64,000 bases of DNA. Origin: Ancylostoma caninum. Its lineage: Eukaryota; Nematoda; Chromadorea; Rhabditida; Ancylostomatidae. This document shows positions 10,904 through 23,126 of the stretch, piece by piece. The stretch's first letter is position 1. Each line of letters starts with the position of its first letter. The stretch is taken from the NCBI GenBank assembly GCA_037903475.1, contig JBAJFG010000433.1, positions 124,001 through 188,000 of the forward strand. The letters are read 5' to 3'. Made by a program: the position numbers and the translations under genes. The notes beneath the pieces were generated by a model, which worked only from the letters and a program-made list of their open reading frames with translations, made no database searches and was not told the origin of the DNA.

Positions 10904-13144
10904 ATGAACTGTCTTCTCGTTCTATTCCTTGTGGTGAGTTTATTCCGGATAATGGTCAAATTCAATTACTCCTATTTTTTACCACTTGTGCACTCCACCT
11001 GTGCCGATCACGAATGCCGCTTTGATAGATCCATGTTTTGAAATCTACCTATGAAGATGGTGAAGATGATAGAAGGGTCAGCATCATATTCTGGTACAAC
11101 GGACCTACAGCACAGCGATGTTATGTGCAGCAGTGGGCAGAATATACAGGAAACACCATCCCTGCATTCTTGAAGGACCACCAACGGAAATCCTATGTTT
11201 TCTACTTGATTAAGAGGTCTTAAGAATATGACCTCTAAACTCCAAATTACAATAGCGTCTCATCATTGGGAAATTTCAGAAAATAGACACAATATTGCGA
11301 GTGTTCAAGAGTCCACGCAAGTGCGTTTGTGGGGTCCGCAAATGGAGAAGCGCATGTGGTCAAAATGACCAAGCCTGAGCAAACTGGCGCATCGTTGGGC
11401 AGCTTTGCCGCAATTGGAAAGCAATGAAACGCAAGGCTAAAGCATCCCTCTAGAAAATGTGAACGTTTTATTATGTCAGAAAAACGTGTCAAAGTGCTCA
11501 GTTGGGAGGCTCCATCCGAAAGTCACATGCAGTGGGAAAGTATCCCAGCAGATCATTTCGATTACCTTGCTTACCTTTCTTGATGTCCTGACCGTCAGCG
11601 TCGATAGCCGCGCACGGCACCCGATTGTAAATCATATGCAGGCTCGAAACATCATGTGCCAATTGTCAACACTATTTTGTAATGTTCCAGGCTGCTGAAA
11701 TGTCATTGGTCGCTTCTGTTGGTAAATTTTAATGATGTTGCCGGTACATGTGACAACCGCAGATTTTCTCAAATATCTTTTCAGTACATCAAGAAGCATG
11801 CAGTATACCAAGACTCAGCGAACATATCGAAAAACGTCTCAGCAAACATCTCATACACGCTCGCGGTGATTCTGACCACGGGGTAAGAGAAGGAATAATT
11901 TGTTTTGTAATTTCATAGACTTTCGCCGAAGGCTACTTATCAGATAATCGATTAGTAGAACGTGTGCACACGCACGCACAGAGTCACATAATGTTTGTAA
12001 TATATATATATATATATATAAAGTATGATTTTGCAGAAATATGATTGCGAGCTAGAGAGTGTTGCAGAACAAAAGCAGAAAGATCCCAGCTACAATATTC
12101 CGTCAGGATTAAACAGCATCGAGGTCGAGTAAGTTCGTTGGAAATATTTTTCATAGAGGGTCATTCCCGCTTTAACAGTTAGCACTATATCGATATGTCC
12201 AAATGTGGTTTTACTCTCAAATGGACTCTTAGCAAGTTATTACATTTGAATGTGATTTTTGACTTTTTAAGTGACGACTGTATTGCAGGGAGGTATCGAT
12301 CTATTAATTTCGCTAATTTTCTTTCGTTTTTGCAAAGAGACTAGCAGGAACGTGTTTACTGAAGTCCTCGATTTCGCTCAAAATGAACATGGCAACAATT
12401 CTTAGGAAATTATCATAATGTGATACAAATAGGGGCAATGACTTTTTCAGTAATAGTACGGGCAAAAAGGATAGCATGGATTTGTTGGCGTGCCAACCTC
12501 CATTTTTAATGAATTAGCGATCTACGCACCTGTTCTCATCACCGTCAAACAACTGAGCGGTACAATATTACGAGCGGAGCCCTGCATACCGTCATGACGA
12601 CAACGTTGGATTGCACAGACGAGATTGCAAATGTGGAAAAAGATGTGGGGCAATCGAGAAAGCGACAGCTCGCAGTTGAATTTGCTTTTTCGTGGATTTT
12701 GTGCCATGTTCAGCTTACTATTATTTTTGTTATTCATTACTTATTTTATTTATCACTTATTATTATTATTATTACTATTATTATTATCATTATTATTATC
12801 ATTATTATTCATCATATTCACCACACAGAATTCTCCATGAGGGACGCCCTATGGAAGTGATGAACCGTGCACTCAGCTCACCGAAGTGGTTAGAGCTGAC
12901 GCAGGTACGGTTCAGCTTGTGCAGATGATAGTTTCTTACAACACTACAGAATTACATCTTTCTAGACAAACCCGAAGCGATATGGTTGCTACTACGGCAT
13001 TGGGTCGATGGTATGCGTCTACGAATATCAAGGGTAAAACTGAAAGGACCATCTGCTAGAGATCGGTTTCTACATACAATTGAATGAACATGTTGCTTTA
13101 GCGATTGCAATAAAATCGTATTTTTGAGAGAATGTTGGTTCTAG
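10904..13144 (+). CDS. Gene P2: small secreted four-cysteine protein (7 exons)
   Basis: The exons are 10904-10933, 11691-11721, 11797-11882, 12037-12128, 12829-12904, 12966-13033 and 13102-13144. They total 426 nt and encode 141 residues with consistent phases (0,1,0,2,0,2). Exons 1-2 form the signal peptide. Exon 3 encodes the ACSIP...RLSKHLIHARG helix-like segment, exon 4 KYDCELESVAEQ, exon 5 a PMEVMNRALSSPKW segment, exon 6 RYGCYYGIGSMVCVYEYQ, and exon 7 NKIVFLREC. Introns 3 and 4 hold a TA repeat and a TTA-rich repeat next to the acceptors. The same exon phases in the diverged paralogs U4 and U5 make this a real gene family rather than chance. The motifs around YDCELE and YGCY...CVY resemble the borders of CAP/ASP domains, but the GENLY core is absent. 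Confidence 0.8.
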
Positions 13145-13189
13145 TAAACACAAAGAAAAACAGAATTAGAGCAAACTCACTTCGGCAGT

Positions 13190-13350
13190 TAACTATTCTT
13201 AATAGCCAAGAAAATCCCACACAGTGTGTCGCACAACGTAGGACTACCGCAAGGCACCTGGAGAAGGTAGAAAACCACCTCCATGAGTTTAGCTACCGGA
13301 AAGTTTAAGCAAGATGGATCCAACAGCAACTGACCAACCGTGCGAGGATG
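13190..13350 (+). mobile_element. Mariner transposase scrap at palindrome A outer junction
   Basis: The sequence just beyond gene P2 is the plus-strand N-terminal region of the mariner relic seen in full at 33690-34770 (blocks such as TTARHLEKVE and WIQQQLTNRARM). It stops abruptly near 13350, where outer-arm sequence begins. The palindrome junction therefore falls inside a transposon fragment. Confidence 0.6.
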
Positions 13351-13369
13351 ACCTGTATGTCGTCCCATC

Positions 13370-16300
13370 CGTCCCAAAGCCGAAACCTTTTCCGAGATTT
13401 TCAGAATGTCTCCAGAGACTTGCTCACCACAGTAGTGAGCGCGATTTTGTGCGGAGCCACCATAACATTTTCCGGGCTCAAATTTTCAAGAAGCTTGTAG
13501 ATTGGGTTCTTAGGAAGTTTGTCGCCGAGGCAAGGCAGGGAGACGAGGTCTCTGGATAATGCCCCCTCTAAAGCGCACTTTCTGAGAGAATCCGTACTAC
13601 TCATAAGCGTTACCTAACAGAGTAGAAAGTGCGGTTTTCAAAAGTAATGTTCCGAAAACCGGTTTTTGTCGGTTTGATTTCTCACGAGATCGTATAAACT
13701 ACTGTGACTAGGGGTTCTTGGACGTTGTTTCCATGTGAAAAACTTAAAAAAGATCCTGAGGTGAGCAACGTCTCAGGATTTTTTCCTAGAATTTCACATG
13801 GTTGATAATTTATTACTTTCACCAGAAATGACTCTGGGCTATTTGGAACTACAGAATTCGGCGAATGGGTGTCAGTAACAAGTGATTATTACATGTCGGT
13901 GTTTATGCAGACACAGTTTATTGAAAAGCAGATTTGGTTAGCATTCCCGGAAGGGTCTCCAACACATAATTTGTCAGTCAAAGGATGTTTTCCGGCTTCA
14001 ACATTGAAAGTGAACCTTGCTGACTTGTCCCAATAGGCATAACCACAATCGGCAATTATTAAAGCAAATTTCAGAAGAGATTGGATACGACTGAAAATTA
14101 CCCACGTGGGATGTTCATTTCCGCTTTGAAAATCCGCTTACCGAATGTTTAGAGGATTTCAATCTGTTCCGGCTCTCCAGCTATTGTTCTAAAAATGCGA
14201 TGTTCCATAGAGCATGTCTAACACACCAGGCACAATTTCAATTGCAAACCTGCAGTGGCTTTTCGTTCTACTCCCTGCGGTGGGTTTACTTTTGACAATG
14301 TCCAATTCGCAAGTACTCATTTTAGTAACCAATTATGCGCCTATTGCGAATGCCAATTCGAAACCCAAGCTCACCGATGGTTATGGGAAGATGATAGAAG
14401 GCTTAGCGTCAGGTCGAACACCTAGCCGTTGGGGTTGGCCAGCCACCACTCTGTACAAAAATTATAACCAAGCAGCTCACGCGGCTAGGTTGTCAACTAT
14501 TTCAGAGTGGAAATCATTACTGTTGAAGAGACAGCGCAGAAGTGGATGTCTGTTTGAGGCTGGGCTGGAAAATGCCCCTTGTTCTGGAAGCACAATTGGT
14601 AGAGTTATGAGATGATTATTCGCAGGGGCTTGCTCTAGATCCGAGGAAGAAGCACTGCGGATATCAATTATCAGCTACACCTAATTCCAACAAATCCACT
14701 TGGTGAAAATACGCTGAATGCTCGGCGCGAAGTCACCCCTCACACTGAGAAAGTGCGACTCCTCTGTGCTAATTTTGTCAAGAAAAAATAGTCGAGCTGC
14801 TGGATTGAAAGGTAATCTCGCCCACATTAGCTCTGAAGGTCCGTGACAGTCGCCAACCACTTATTTTCTTCGCTTTGTTAGACATTTCACAGAGTTCCGC
14901 TCACGAGTTGCACTTGACGATCATAAATTCAGCCGTCTCAAACAATATTTAACGAGATGGAAACTAAAGAGGTTGTGCTGCTTCTGGCAGCACTTTTAGA
15001 GAAAGAAAGGGGCTATATGAACGAACTGCTGCTGCTGATGTTGTTTGTGGAAAACAATGATACTGACTCCCATGGAAAAGCCGCACGAACTCATTGCCCA
15101 ACCTAATATTTTGGTACAACGAACTTGCCGCGGAGTGATGTTGTGTTGAGCAATGTGAACATCTGTGTTCCAGTTTTTTACGTCTTTCGAAGTTCTGAAG
15201 GACCTCCACATTCAAAGACAAAATTGAACCATTACACGAGATTTCAAGAAAAAGTTATTCTCCACCAACTTCAGAGTGAGCGCGTTCGGGAGTCTCGCCG
15301 CAGAACTAGTGGGCCAAATGTGCTCCAAACGGGGATTATGCGTGAGCTGGAGCGTTGTTGAACATGTTTGACCAGATTGATAGGCACGGGAAGCGGTTTA
15401 CATCAGAAATGGAAATTTGTGTGCGTGCTGTTTGTTTTTAATTTTCTCCCATTCTGTGGATGTGTCTGTGGTATGGCACTGTTTTCGTGCCCGGTGGACT
15501 TTTCGGTGCCTCAGAAGGCCAGTTGCCAGGACAAAGTATCCGAGAGGATGACTAGCCACTAAAAAATGCTTATAGGAGCCATATTTTCATCCCTTATACG
15601 AAACAGCCACTGCAACGTCGCACTAACATACAGGAGTAGTGTCCTAGCCCCTGAGTCGCGCTTGTCACTTGATAGCAAGACATGTGGCACCTCCTCGCGA
15701 ATAACCAGAAAAAAAACGTGGAAAGATCACATACGAGTAGGAAATACCGGTAATTCTGAGCAGTCCATCAATAACGACTCGCTGCAAAAAAAAAAACAGT
15801 AATCAGGTTCCTTTTACCGTGATGCTCATGTACTCGAAGTTAATTCAGACTTATGAGAATGTTCTTCAATAAACAGTTGCGAGGGGCGCAGGATTCAAGT
15901 GCTCATGAGTTCTGCTCTCGATATAAGTAGTTACGCATTATACCATAAACGAGTGAAAGCGCCGTCGCGACACTTTCCCTTGGACCCGTGTACCACGTTA
16001 CTTTTGGGCCATCTGAATTCACAAAAAAAATGATACCCCGAGCAATTATACTACAATATCAGGTTGTTGCGAAATTAGTTGCTGAAATGGGCACTTCAGC
16101 TCAAAGTGTTATAACTCGGCTCTACTACAACCTTTTCCATCATTTTAGCACCCATTCAATTCAGAATATCCTCCCCGACAATCCAGTCAGGACTGCACGT
16201 TTTTTTTAAAACAAAATCCGAGATTGTAAGAATTCGCAAAGTTTTGGAAGGCGATTCCAGCAAACTCTAGATCAGCAACCTCTCAGGATTGCATCTCAAG

Positions 16301-17042
16301 CGCAGACAAAGGGATATTCTCCGCACAATGGGTGAGAATGGCGATTCCTCAATGCGTCAGTACTTGCCGGGTGAGTTCTGAAATGTGAGGCCAAGCGCTA
16401 CTCTAGGGCAGGGTAAAATCAGCTTCTGTTCACCTCTGCCGACCACATATGCGGTGGATTTTCGAACACCTACTCGAATTTACAATAACAAGACCTTGAC
16501 TAGGTTGGAGAAGCCTACAGTACACCACACCCTTACAGCACCAGCGAACTCCTGCCAGAACCTTCCTAGGGTGATTATCTGGTTTAGGGCAATTTAGAGG
16601 TGGGTGAACTTCTCTAATGATACGCATTCGTGCTTCTATCGTAAGGAAAGCGAGCTCCACTACAGTAATTACACTGTCTAGAAATGGCTCGTTTTTGGAA
16701 CAAAAAATTAAGTAAGAAAAGATGTGATAGCGAGTGAAGCGTTGGTCATCGGTCAGATCATGGGGTGTTCACTTCTGCACTTTTCTTACCCTGTCGATTG
16801 AAGTAAAATATTTCGATACTGTAGCATAACACATTCCTGCACTCACCGTCCGAGTAGTAGGATGCGGTTTAGATTCCATGACTGTCCTCAACACCTCAAC
16901 ACCAAGGGGCAACCTGTGATCACAACCATGATGACAACTACATATTTGGCAAGAATACATCGATTCAGTGTCATCGAAATAGCTTTGCTGACTTCCCGCT
17001 TACAGGTCGGTGGAAAAAAGTCACTTGAGATTTACTAATATG
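13370..17042. repeat. Outer right arm of inverted repeat A
   Basis: Reverse complement of 1-3665, with sums of paired coordinates near 17030-17044 because of small indels. The sequence right of 17042 cannot be tested because its partner would lie outside the window. No intact gene is seen within it. Confidence 0.9.
14250..14279 (+). pseudogene. Relic of signal-peptide exon 1 (CTG in place of ATG)
   Basis: Mirror of the relic at 2759-2788. The 30-nt block keeps QWLFVLLP-like coding and a GTGGGT donor-like sequence, but the start codon is CTG. The 133-codon open frame that covers it reads through the former intron 1. Confidence 0.55.
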
Positions 17043-17378
17043 CTGGTCATCAAAATAATGAGCATGAGCATTTTCAGTAAATTTATCGGCAATAGCAATT
17101 GTCTTCAACAGTGTGAAGTAGCCGGGGTAGTGAAACAACCGAGTGAAGATATATGTTAACATTGCCAATTAGAGTCTTTCTACATGAGCGCCCACTGGCA
17201 CAAATCAACAACACTCCGTCGACACTTAAAAACTTAGCATAAAAACGATGTTTAATCAGCAGATTAAATGTTGAAGGCTTTTCCGGAATTTGCTGGATGT
17301 ATTTGTTTTCGACAAACTTTGTCTGCATGAAGCACCACAGACACACCTAACTAGCCAAACACAGCTCCAGTCGAGGAT

Positions 17379-20300
17379 ATGCAGTGGCTTTCCGTTCTAC
17401 TCTTTGTGGTTAGTTTGTTTCGGGCAGTGGTCCGATACACAAAAACTGCTTTTAGTTATCAAATGCACTTAACCAGTGTTAGTCATAGTCATGAATGCCG
17501 CTTCGATGCACCTATGTATGTTTGACTCATCACTCTCAAAACTACTCACGAGTATGGGAAGATGAGAGAAGGCTTGACATCAGTTTCTAGAATCATTGTG
17601 GTACCACGGACCTGTCGGAGAGTGAAATTAGGCTAAGCACTGGACCAAGCTCACAAGAGACACTTTTTTCCTCTGTGAAGTAGCAAACGCAAAACTTCTG
17701 TGTTTTGACTTTTAAAGTCTTTCAAAGCTTTGCAGCCTTTACATCTAAAGATGAAATTTGTATGTCATGAGGAAACTTCAGGTAAAAAAGCTTTTTTTCG
17801 ATGGGATCGATAGCGTGCGCACGTGTATTTGCGGGTTCCTCTAGAGAAAGGGCAACACATAAGGCCAAACCGTCCGAGCTTGTACAAGCAGTTGTGCCTT
17901 TGAGCCGCTTGATCACATCAATAGACACGAGAGGCGCATTAGATTTCGAATATCAGTAACGAGTAAAAAGTAAGGTTGAAAACTTTCTCTAGAAGTGTGA
18001 ACCATTGTGGAATTCCAAGAAGTCGAACGGAGTGATCAGAAGATTCATCCGCAGATATCTCCCTTCTTTCCATAGAGGGGATTACAGTCTCTCACTTTCT
18101 CGCACCTCCCTTCGCGGCTCCGTGTTTTTCCAGCGGCAATGCCTGAAGCCACCAGCTTGTTGCTCTCCATCATGAAATAGTTAACGTCGGCTGTCGAAAA
18201 TTGCTGAACATAATATATGCGAAATCATCAGAGGACAGGATTTTCATCTCAATGATGCGGGCATTTACTATTGGTTTTGATGGGCCTGATTTTGGCCAAG
18301 AATTCACTATCTAGGATCTTCAAAAGTTTACCTAATCCCCTTTAAGATTCTTGAATGGGAATCAAAGATTTTTTTGGACTTGAAAGCTTCAAAAAAACAG
18401 ATAAAACAATTCAAAAATCTACGGCTGCAGCTAAATTCTATCATTCACACCATTTCTTGATAAAGAATCTCTCACTGTTTTATAAAGTGGATAGGAATTT
18501 CGAGCAATTTAGGTAAGAGGAATTAATGTTCTGGATATAAAATCCCTTACATTTCATATTGTGGTGTTTAGTGAGAATAAAAGTCAATAATTTTTGACTT
18601 AGCAAAAACAAAAAAATCAACAGCAAGCAAGCAAAGAAAAACCCAACAAACAAAGCAAAAAGCAACGAACAAAAAAGAATCTCACGCTCATTCATTTTTT
18701 CATCTGTAGTGCAAACCTAATGGCTTTAAATGGCATTGCACAAAGTAATTATATCCATAGGATACATTGTAATGCGACGACTGTGCCCGCAAGGAATATT
18801 TCACACCTCAAACGGCGATCCTGGCTTTCCTTGGTCGATGACATACCCAACAGCTAAGCACTGCCTAACTCACTAAGGATAGATGTAATAACAATCAAAA
18901 TGGATGCATTGTCATTTTCAAACATGAAAATTTTCGGTGTTTGAACCTCTAAGTGAACGAAATGACCAGGAGCTTCATCCGCGAAAATTTTCCTTCTTTC
19001 GATAGAAGAATTAACAGTCTCTGTCTACATAGTTGTCCCATGGTGCATACAGCTTCACCAATACCTGCATGTGATATTGCTGTGTTAATAGAAGCCTGAA
19101 GGGCTCCTTAAATAAAAGAAATGGAGTGGGAGTGCATTTCAGCCGATCTTCTAAACTTTATTGCAAATTTTCTCAACAATATCTTGCATGATTCCAGGTG
19201 GCTCAAATCTCAGCAATCGTTGCTGTAGGTAAGTTTCACCACTACTGTTTGAAAATGAACCAGCTAAAGACTTTTTCACAGATCTCTCAGAAGAATGCAG
19301 CCCACTCGTCATGGATCCTTACTTCAGGAACGCAATCCAGAGTCGTCACAAAAAATCTTATCCTCAGGTAAGAGCAGAGAGGATTAAACCTTTCTAAGCA
19401 TGGGACGAGAAAATCGTTTCCTCACATGATAGAAAATGAAAAAAAAGAGAGGTAGTATGTTACAGATAACCAAACTGCAGAGGAATCATATGTACTGAAA
19501 TTTTCTCTGCATCAGAAGTTTCTTCACACTCTCTAGAAAAAAAGGTTTTTCTTGAATCATTTCGAGTACTAATCATTATCATAACCCTAATGGTTCACCA
19601 TAGGCAGTTTGAAATCGGTGTACAAAGTGACAGCCTAAATGTCTTCTTTGTAGGTACTACACGTAGGTTTCGGATAGGATTTTTAACGGATTAAACAATT
19701 TGAAGTAGTATCTTCGTAATCAGCGTGTAATGAGAGTTTCTTTGTTAGTAGTTTATTCAAAATCCAGTAAGCTTTCGGCGCATAGCGCCTTCCTCAGACC
19801 GAGCAGGAATGCAGACTTCTCCTCCTTCTCCAGTTTTCTTGCTAAGGAGTGAATGAAGAGATTCCAAACATGGTTCTAGTTCTGTTTTTAGAAAAATGGC
19901 ATGCTTTTTGATCAGAATCTGAAATTATTGTTTACGTTCCGTTCTTCGCTTAAACGTCTATGAAAACGGGTTCATTGGGATTTCTCAGCGTTGTGGTCGC
20001 GGAAATGGTGAATATTTTGAATCAATTCATCGTTCCCTCCAAATGTACGCATTATTGCGAAACAGATAAGAAACAGATAGCAACACTTCGGTGAGAAATT
20101 GTATGTAGGTCTAGTTCGTAAGGTGTTCGTGCATGTGATGCACTGCAATGTCATTCCAACTTAGACATTTACACGGGATTTTCCATGAAGACCGGTCAAC
20201 ACAGCATGTAGATCCTCAATGAAAAGAACGCGCGACTGCCGCGAGGTCGTAAACGCGTGCGTCTGAGCTGCGACTGCGACGCGACTGCTATGCGACTGTG

Positions 20301-21049
20301 CCCTATTCTTCATCATATAGACGCACGCGCGTCAGTCGCACGCATCCAGTATAAATTGCCCTTATCTAGACATGTTGCAGAAGTATGATTGCGAGCTAGA
20401 GCAGATGGCAGCAGGCTTTCAGAGAGTAGCATACAAAGTTCGTGATGGATATGGCTGGATAATGGTACAGTGAGTTGGTTGGAAATAATTTCCTCCGAAT
20501 TCTATCTCTCGTCTAAGACAGATAGCACAATTTGTCAGCCTCAAACAATCGAAAAATTTTAACAATTTTTAAACACTGAATTCCATCCGAAATATGCTCT
20601 TCTCTTTCATAACATTCGAAAACTTATATGTGAAGTTAAGCACTAATCTCATGAGCCAATAAGTAAGTTCTAAATGCAATCCGCTGTAAGGTTAGATTTT
20701 CCCTCAAAAATTTGTACTGTATGTGTGCATTGAAGTTCATGCTTCTACTTACCCATGGACAACACAGGGGCAAAGGACGAGACCTTGACGAAAAGTTAGA
20801 CAGTGCATTCAAACGTCCAGATTGGGACAAAATGAAGAACGTATGTTTTCGCTTTACTAGAAAACAGTTTTTCATCCCACTAAGAGGATATATCAAACGC
20901 ATTCTAGGCAAGAGACAAACCTGCTCGATATGGTTGCTACATCGACTACGATTCGGCTGTGATGACATGTGTGTACGATAAGATGTTAGTTCCATCAGCA
21001 TATCAATCCATAGTTCCAACAATGATGGTTGAAATTCTTCAGGATTTGA
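17379..21049 (+). CDS. Gene U4: divergent member of the secreted four-cysteine family
   Basis: The exons are 17379-17408, 19198-19228, 19294-19367, 20381-20469, 20768-20840, 20908-20984 and 21043-21049, giving 381 nt and 126 residues, all in phase. The signal peptide is MQWLSVLLFV plus VAQISAIVAV. The mature protein starts EECSPLV, followed by FRNAIQSRHKKSYP, KYDCELEQMAAGF, a DEKLDSAFKRPDWDKMKN segment and ARYGCYIDYDSAVMTCVYDK. Exon lengths equal those of U5 exactly. The protein ends two codons after exon 6 if the 58-nt GTTAGT...CAG intron is removed; without splicing the frame would run to 21121. Its TATA box has decayed to GCATGAAG at 17325-17332, so expression may be weak. Intron 1 (1.8 kb) is much longer than in the relatives. 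Confidence 0.7.
18010..19030 (+). repeat. Internal duplication within U4 intron 1
   Basis: A block near 18025-18090 (…TTCATCCGC…CTTCTTTC…ATTACAGTCTCTC) recurs in diverged form near 18960-19020. The 900 bases between hold A-rich low-complexity sequence around 18590-18680 and no recognised coding region. This duplication partly explains why intron 1 is longer here than in U5. Confidence 0.45.
20165..20345. other. GC-rich insertion with GCGACTG repeats in U4 intron 3
   Basis: About 170 bases here are absent from the matching place in the second copy (near 37080-37150). The insert has repeated TGCGACTG/GCGACTG words and partial inverted partners (CAGTCGCACGC), unlike the AT-rich surroundings. 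No target duplication could be fixed by eye. Confidence 0.45.
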
Positions 21050-21390
21050 AACTGGGAGAACCAGGCCAACTTCTAGAATTAAATGAAAATGGTGCATCAG
21101 CGTTGACAATAAACCATTCTTGAAATGGAATGATAGCTCCAGTGAAGGCAAAAAAAGCAGATAGAACTAAACGGACGCCGAAATCTAACTATTCCAAGCA
21201 GCAAAAAAAAACTGCACTGCGTTTCATAACCATACGACCACTTTATTTTTTGCAGCTGTGCGTGATGCAGTATTTCTGGGATTTTTCTATGGTTGGCAAC
21301 AGATTCAGTGGACAAAATGACCCCGGTTCACAAACCTACACCGCACACTTATCTGCTAAATTTCAAAATGCGGTGTGACCGTTTTACCCA

Positions 21391-21889
21391 CGTATCTATA
21401 CGACCACTAACGAATGATGAAAATTGATGAAAGTTTGCCGTCCCTGCTTGGATGTGCAAGGATGGCAAATGGTGGATTTCACATTTTTCTCAGCATCCCT
21501 CGTGGTACATCCGTAAGCACAGAACAGAAAGCTCAGTTCCGGCCTCTGAATGATGCAGGATAAAGTGGTGGAGCCATCGGGATGAAGAGTGGTTCTACTC
21601 ACTGTCTCGTTTCCATTTATTTCCAAAATTCTGATGGATACAACAAGAAGAAGGATACCAGAAGCAGAAACATCCCACAGCTCATGACGAGACGAAGATC
21701 CGCAGGCAAGTCTCCAACAGTTGCTTGTGACTCAACCAGATCCGAGCAGAACTGAAACTCAAACAGCATGGTGTGGAGAGCGCTACACCGCGACGGAAAT
21801 GTTGTAAGAGAAACTACGAAGAACGCTCCAGTCTGATTTTTCTTTAAAAGGCAACTCAGCAAGGATTCGTTCGATGGAACATGACCATA
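21391..21889 (+). mobile_element. Truncated Tc1-like element
   Basis: This is the 5' part of the element complete at 38189-39435, beginning at the ATACGACCACTA terminal sequence and carrying the start of the transposase frame (SNSMVWRALHRDGN-type reading in the partner). It is cut off at 21889 by the start of palindrome B sequence. A separate single end of the same family lies at 21220-21242. Confidence 0.6.
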
Positions 21890-21891
21890 AT

Positions 21892-23075
21892 TGCGTCTCG
21901 ATGGCAATGTGAGGCCGAGCGTTGTTATGGAGGAGGTATATAACAGTCATTTTGTATCGCTCTTTTCGGTAGGCATTAGCTATATTCTGGAGCTAGTTGG
22001 TGTAGAGGTGACCGTCCTGCCTTGTCCGAGCACTCGTAACACAGCATTCCTTTGGCAACCCAGAAGGAGCGAAGGAGGACCTTGTAAGGGTGGAGATCTG
22101 ATTTCTACCTCAGAGACTCCGGGAGAATGAACACAGGACGAACACGCTTCAGCAACAGTTGGACCACGAGATGAAAGCTTATTTGGTCGCCTCACGAGGT
22201 GCGTTCGCCCCGGGAAGCCATGTTTCGAGGGTAATGAACTGGATTGCATGTCTCAAACCTGGGATCGCAGCTCAATCTGGGCCCAGGGCTGTGTTCGTAC
22301 TCTAGGCTTGGGTAAGTGGATGCTTACCCAAGCTCAACCAAAAATAGTCCAGAACGCGTATGCGCTTCTCGCGGCAGCGCTTGAGGGACATTGCCGACTT
22401 CCAGATCCGCGTCGCACCCGCACGTGCCCACGCTGTACGGATCTCGTCTCACCGATTATTGCACTGGGCCACTGCTTTACCTGGGCCTCAGCCGACCTGA
22501 CGAGTCTCGCTGAGCTCATCTTGGCTCCACCGAGGCGGAGACACGACTAAAAACCAGCGGCTTATATAACTTCCCAGGGGGCGTGCCACCATGTGGCAAG
22601 GAGCAGACAGAACACAGGTTGAACGGCACCACAGTTTATCCGGCAAAAAACGCAGCCGAAACACGGAGTTTGCTGCTCTTAGCAGTCGGAATGCAGCAGT
22701 TCTTCCTCTTGCAGCAATGTCAGCCTTTCATTTCTTGGGGGTTTGGCTTGCCAGGTTGTGCTGCGTTTGCCTTATCCAGTTATCTGAGACTGTGTTGGCG
22801 GCTCTTCTCCTTACGGAAGCCAGACGTCACGACGGAGGTTGGAGGCAGAAATACCAGATCTTCCAGAAACTGCTTTTGACGTGGGCGGAGAATGAGAGCA
22901 TGACAGACGGTCATACAGGTCATCCTCACACGGTTGGTCAGTTGCTGTTGGATCCATCTTGCTTAAACTTTCCGATAGCTAAACTCATGGAGGTGGTTTT
23001 CTACCTTCTCCAGGTGCCTTGCGGTAGTCCTACGTTGCGCGACACACTGTGTGGGATTTTCTTGGCTATTAAGAA
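21892..23075 (-). mobile_element. Degenerate mariner relic, copy beside gene P3
   Basis: Direct copy of 5501-6660, read on the minus strand. It keeps the 25 bases lost from the other copy, so the frame TTARHLEKVENHLHEFSYRK followed by a stop is visible near 22960-23020. Further blocks (VCHALILRPRQKQFLEDL) lie near 22860-22910. It lacks the C-terminal end because the duplication starts inside the element. Confidence 0.65.
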
Positions 23076-23126
23076 TAATTAACTGCCAACGTGAGTTTGC
23101 TCTAATTCTGTTTTTCTTTGTGTTTA

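Larger units (their letters stand above)
10600..13350. repeat. Inner right arm of palindrome A
   Basis: Reverse complement of about 6530-9250 with near-perfect identity. It carries gene P2. The outer end stops inside a mariner transposase scrap and is joined at about 13350-13370 to the outer arm. Confidence 0.93.
19838..21889. repeat. Direct repeat unit flanking palindrome B, copy 1
   Basis: This segment matches 36740-38703 in the same orientation, and more distantly 45340-46500. It covers U4 intron 3 and exons 4-7 plus a truncated Tc1-like element. Homology ends at 21889, exactly where palindrome B begins, while copy 2 continues past that point. Palindrome B therefore interrupts this copy. 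Confidence 0.85.

Noticed and set aside
11038..11223. Conserved 61-66 codon frame (KSTYEDGEDDRRV...) present in all four P copies
   Set aside because: It lies in intron 1 of the P genes. The homologous intron sequence in U4 and U5 does not keep the frame, and conservation among P copies reflects overall near-identity of the arms.
12430..12515. Candidate exon 6 reading VRAKRIAWICW after an AG near 12450
   Set aside because: A much better exon 6 (RYGCYY...VCVY) with correct phase was found at 12966-13033, so this is intron 4 sequence.
14214..14615. 133-codon frame with a signal-peptide-like start
   Set aside because: It is a relic exon 1 without its normal ATG, followed by read-through of former intron sequence; the mirror copy at 2465-2824 is shorter and frame-shifted.
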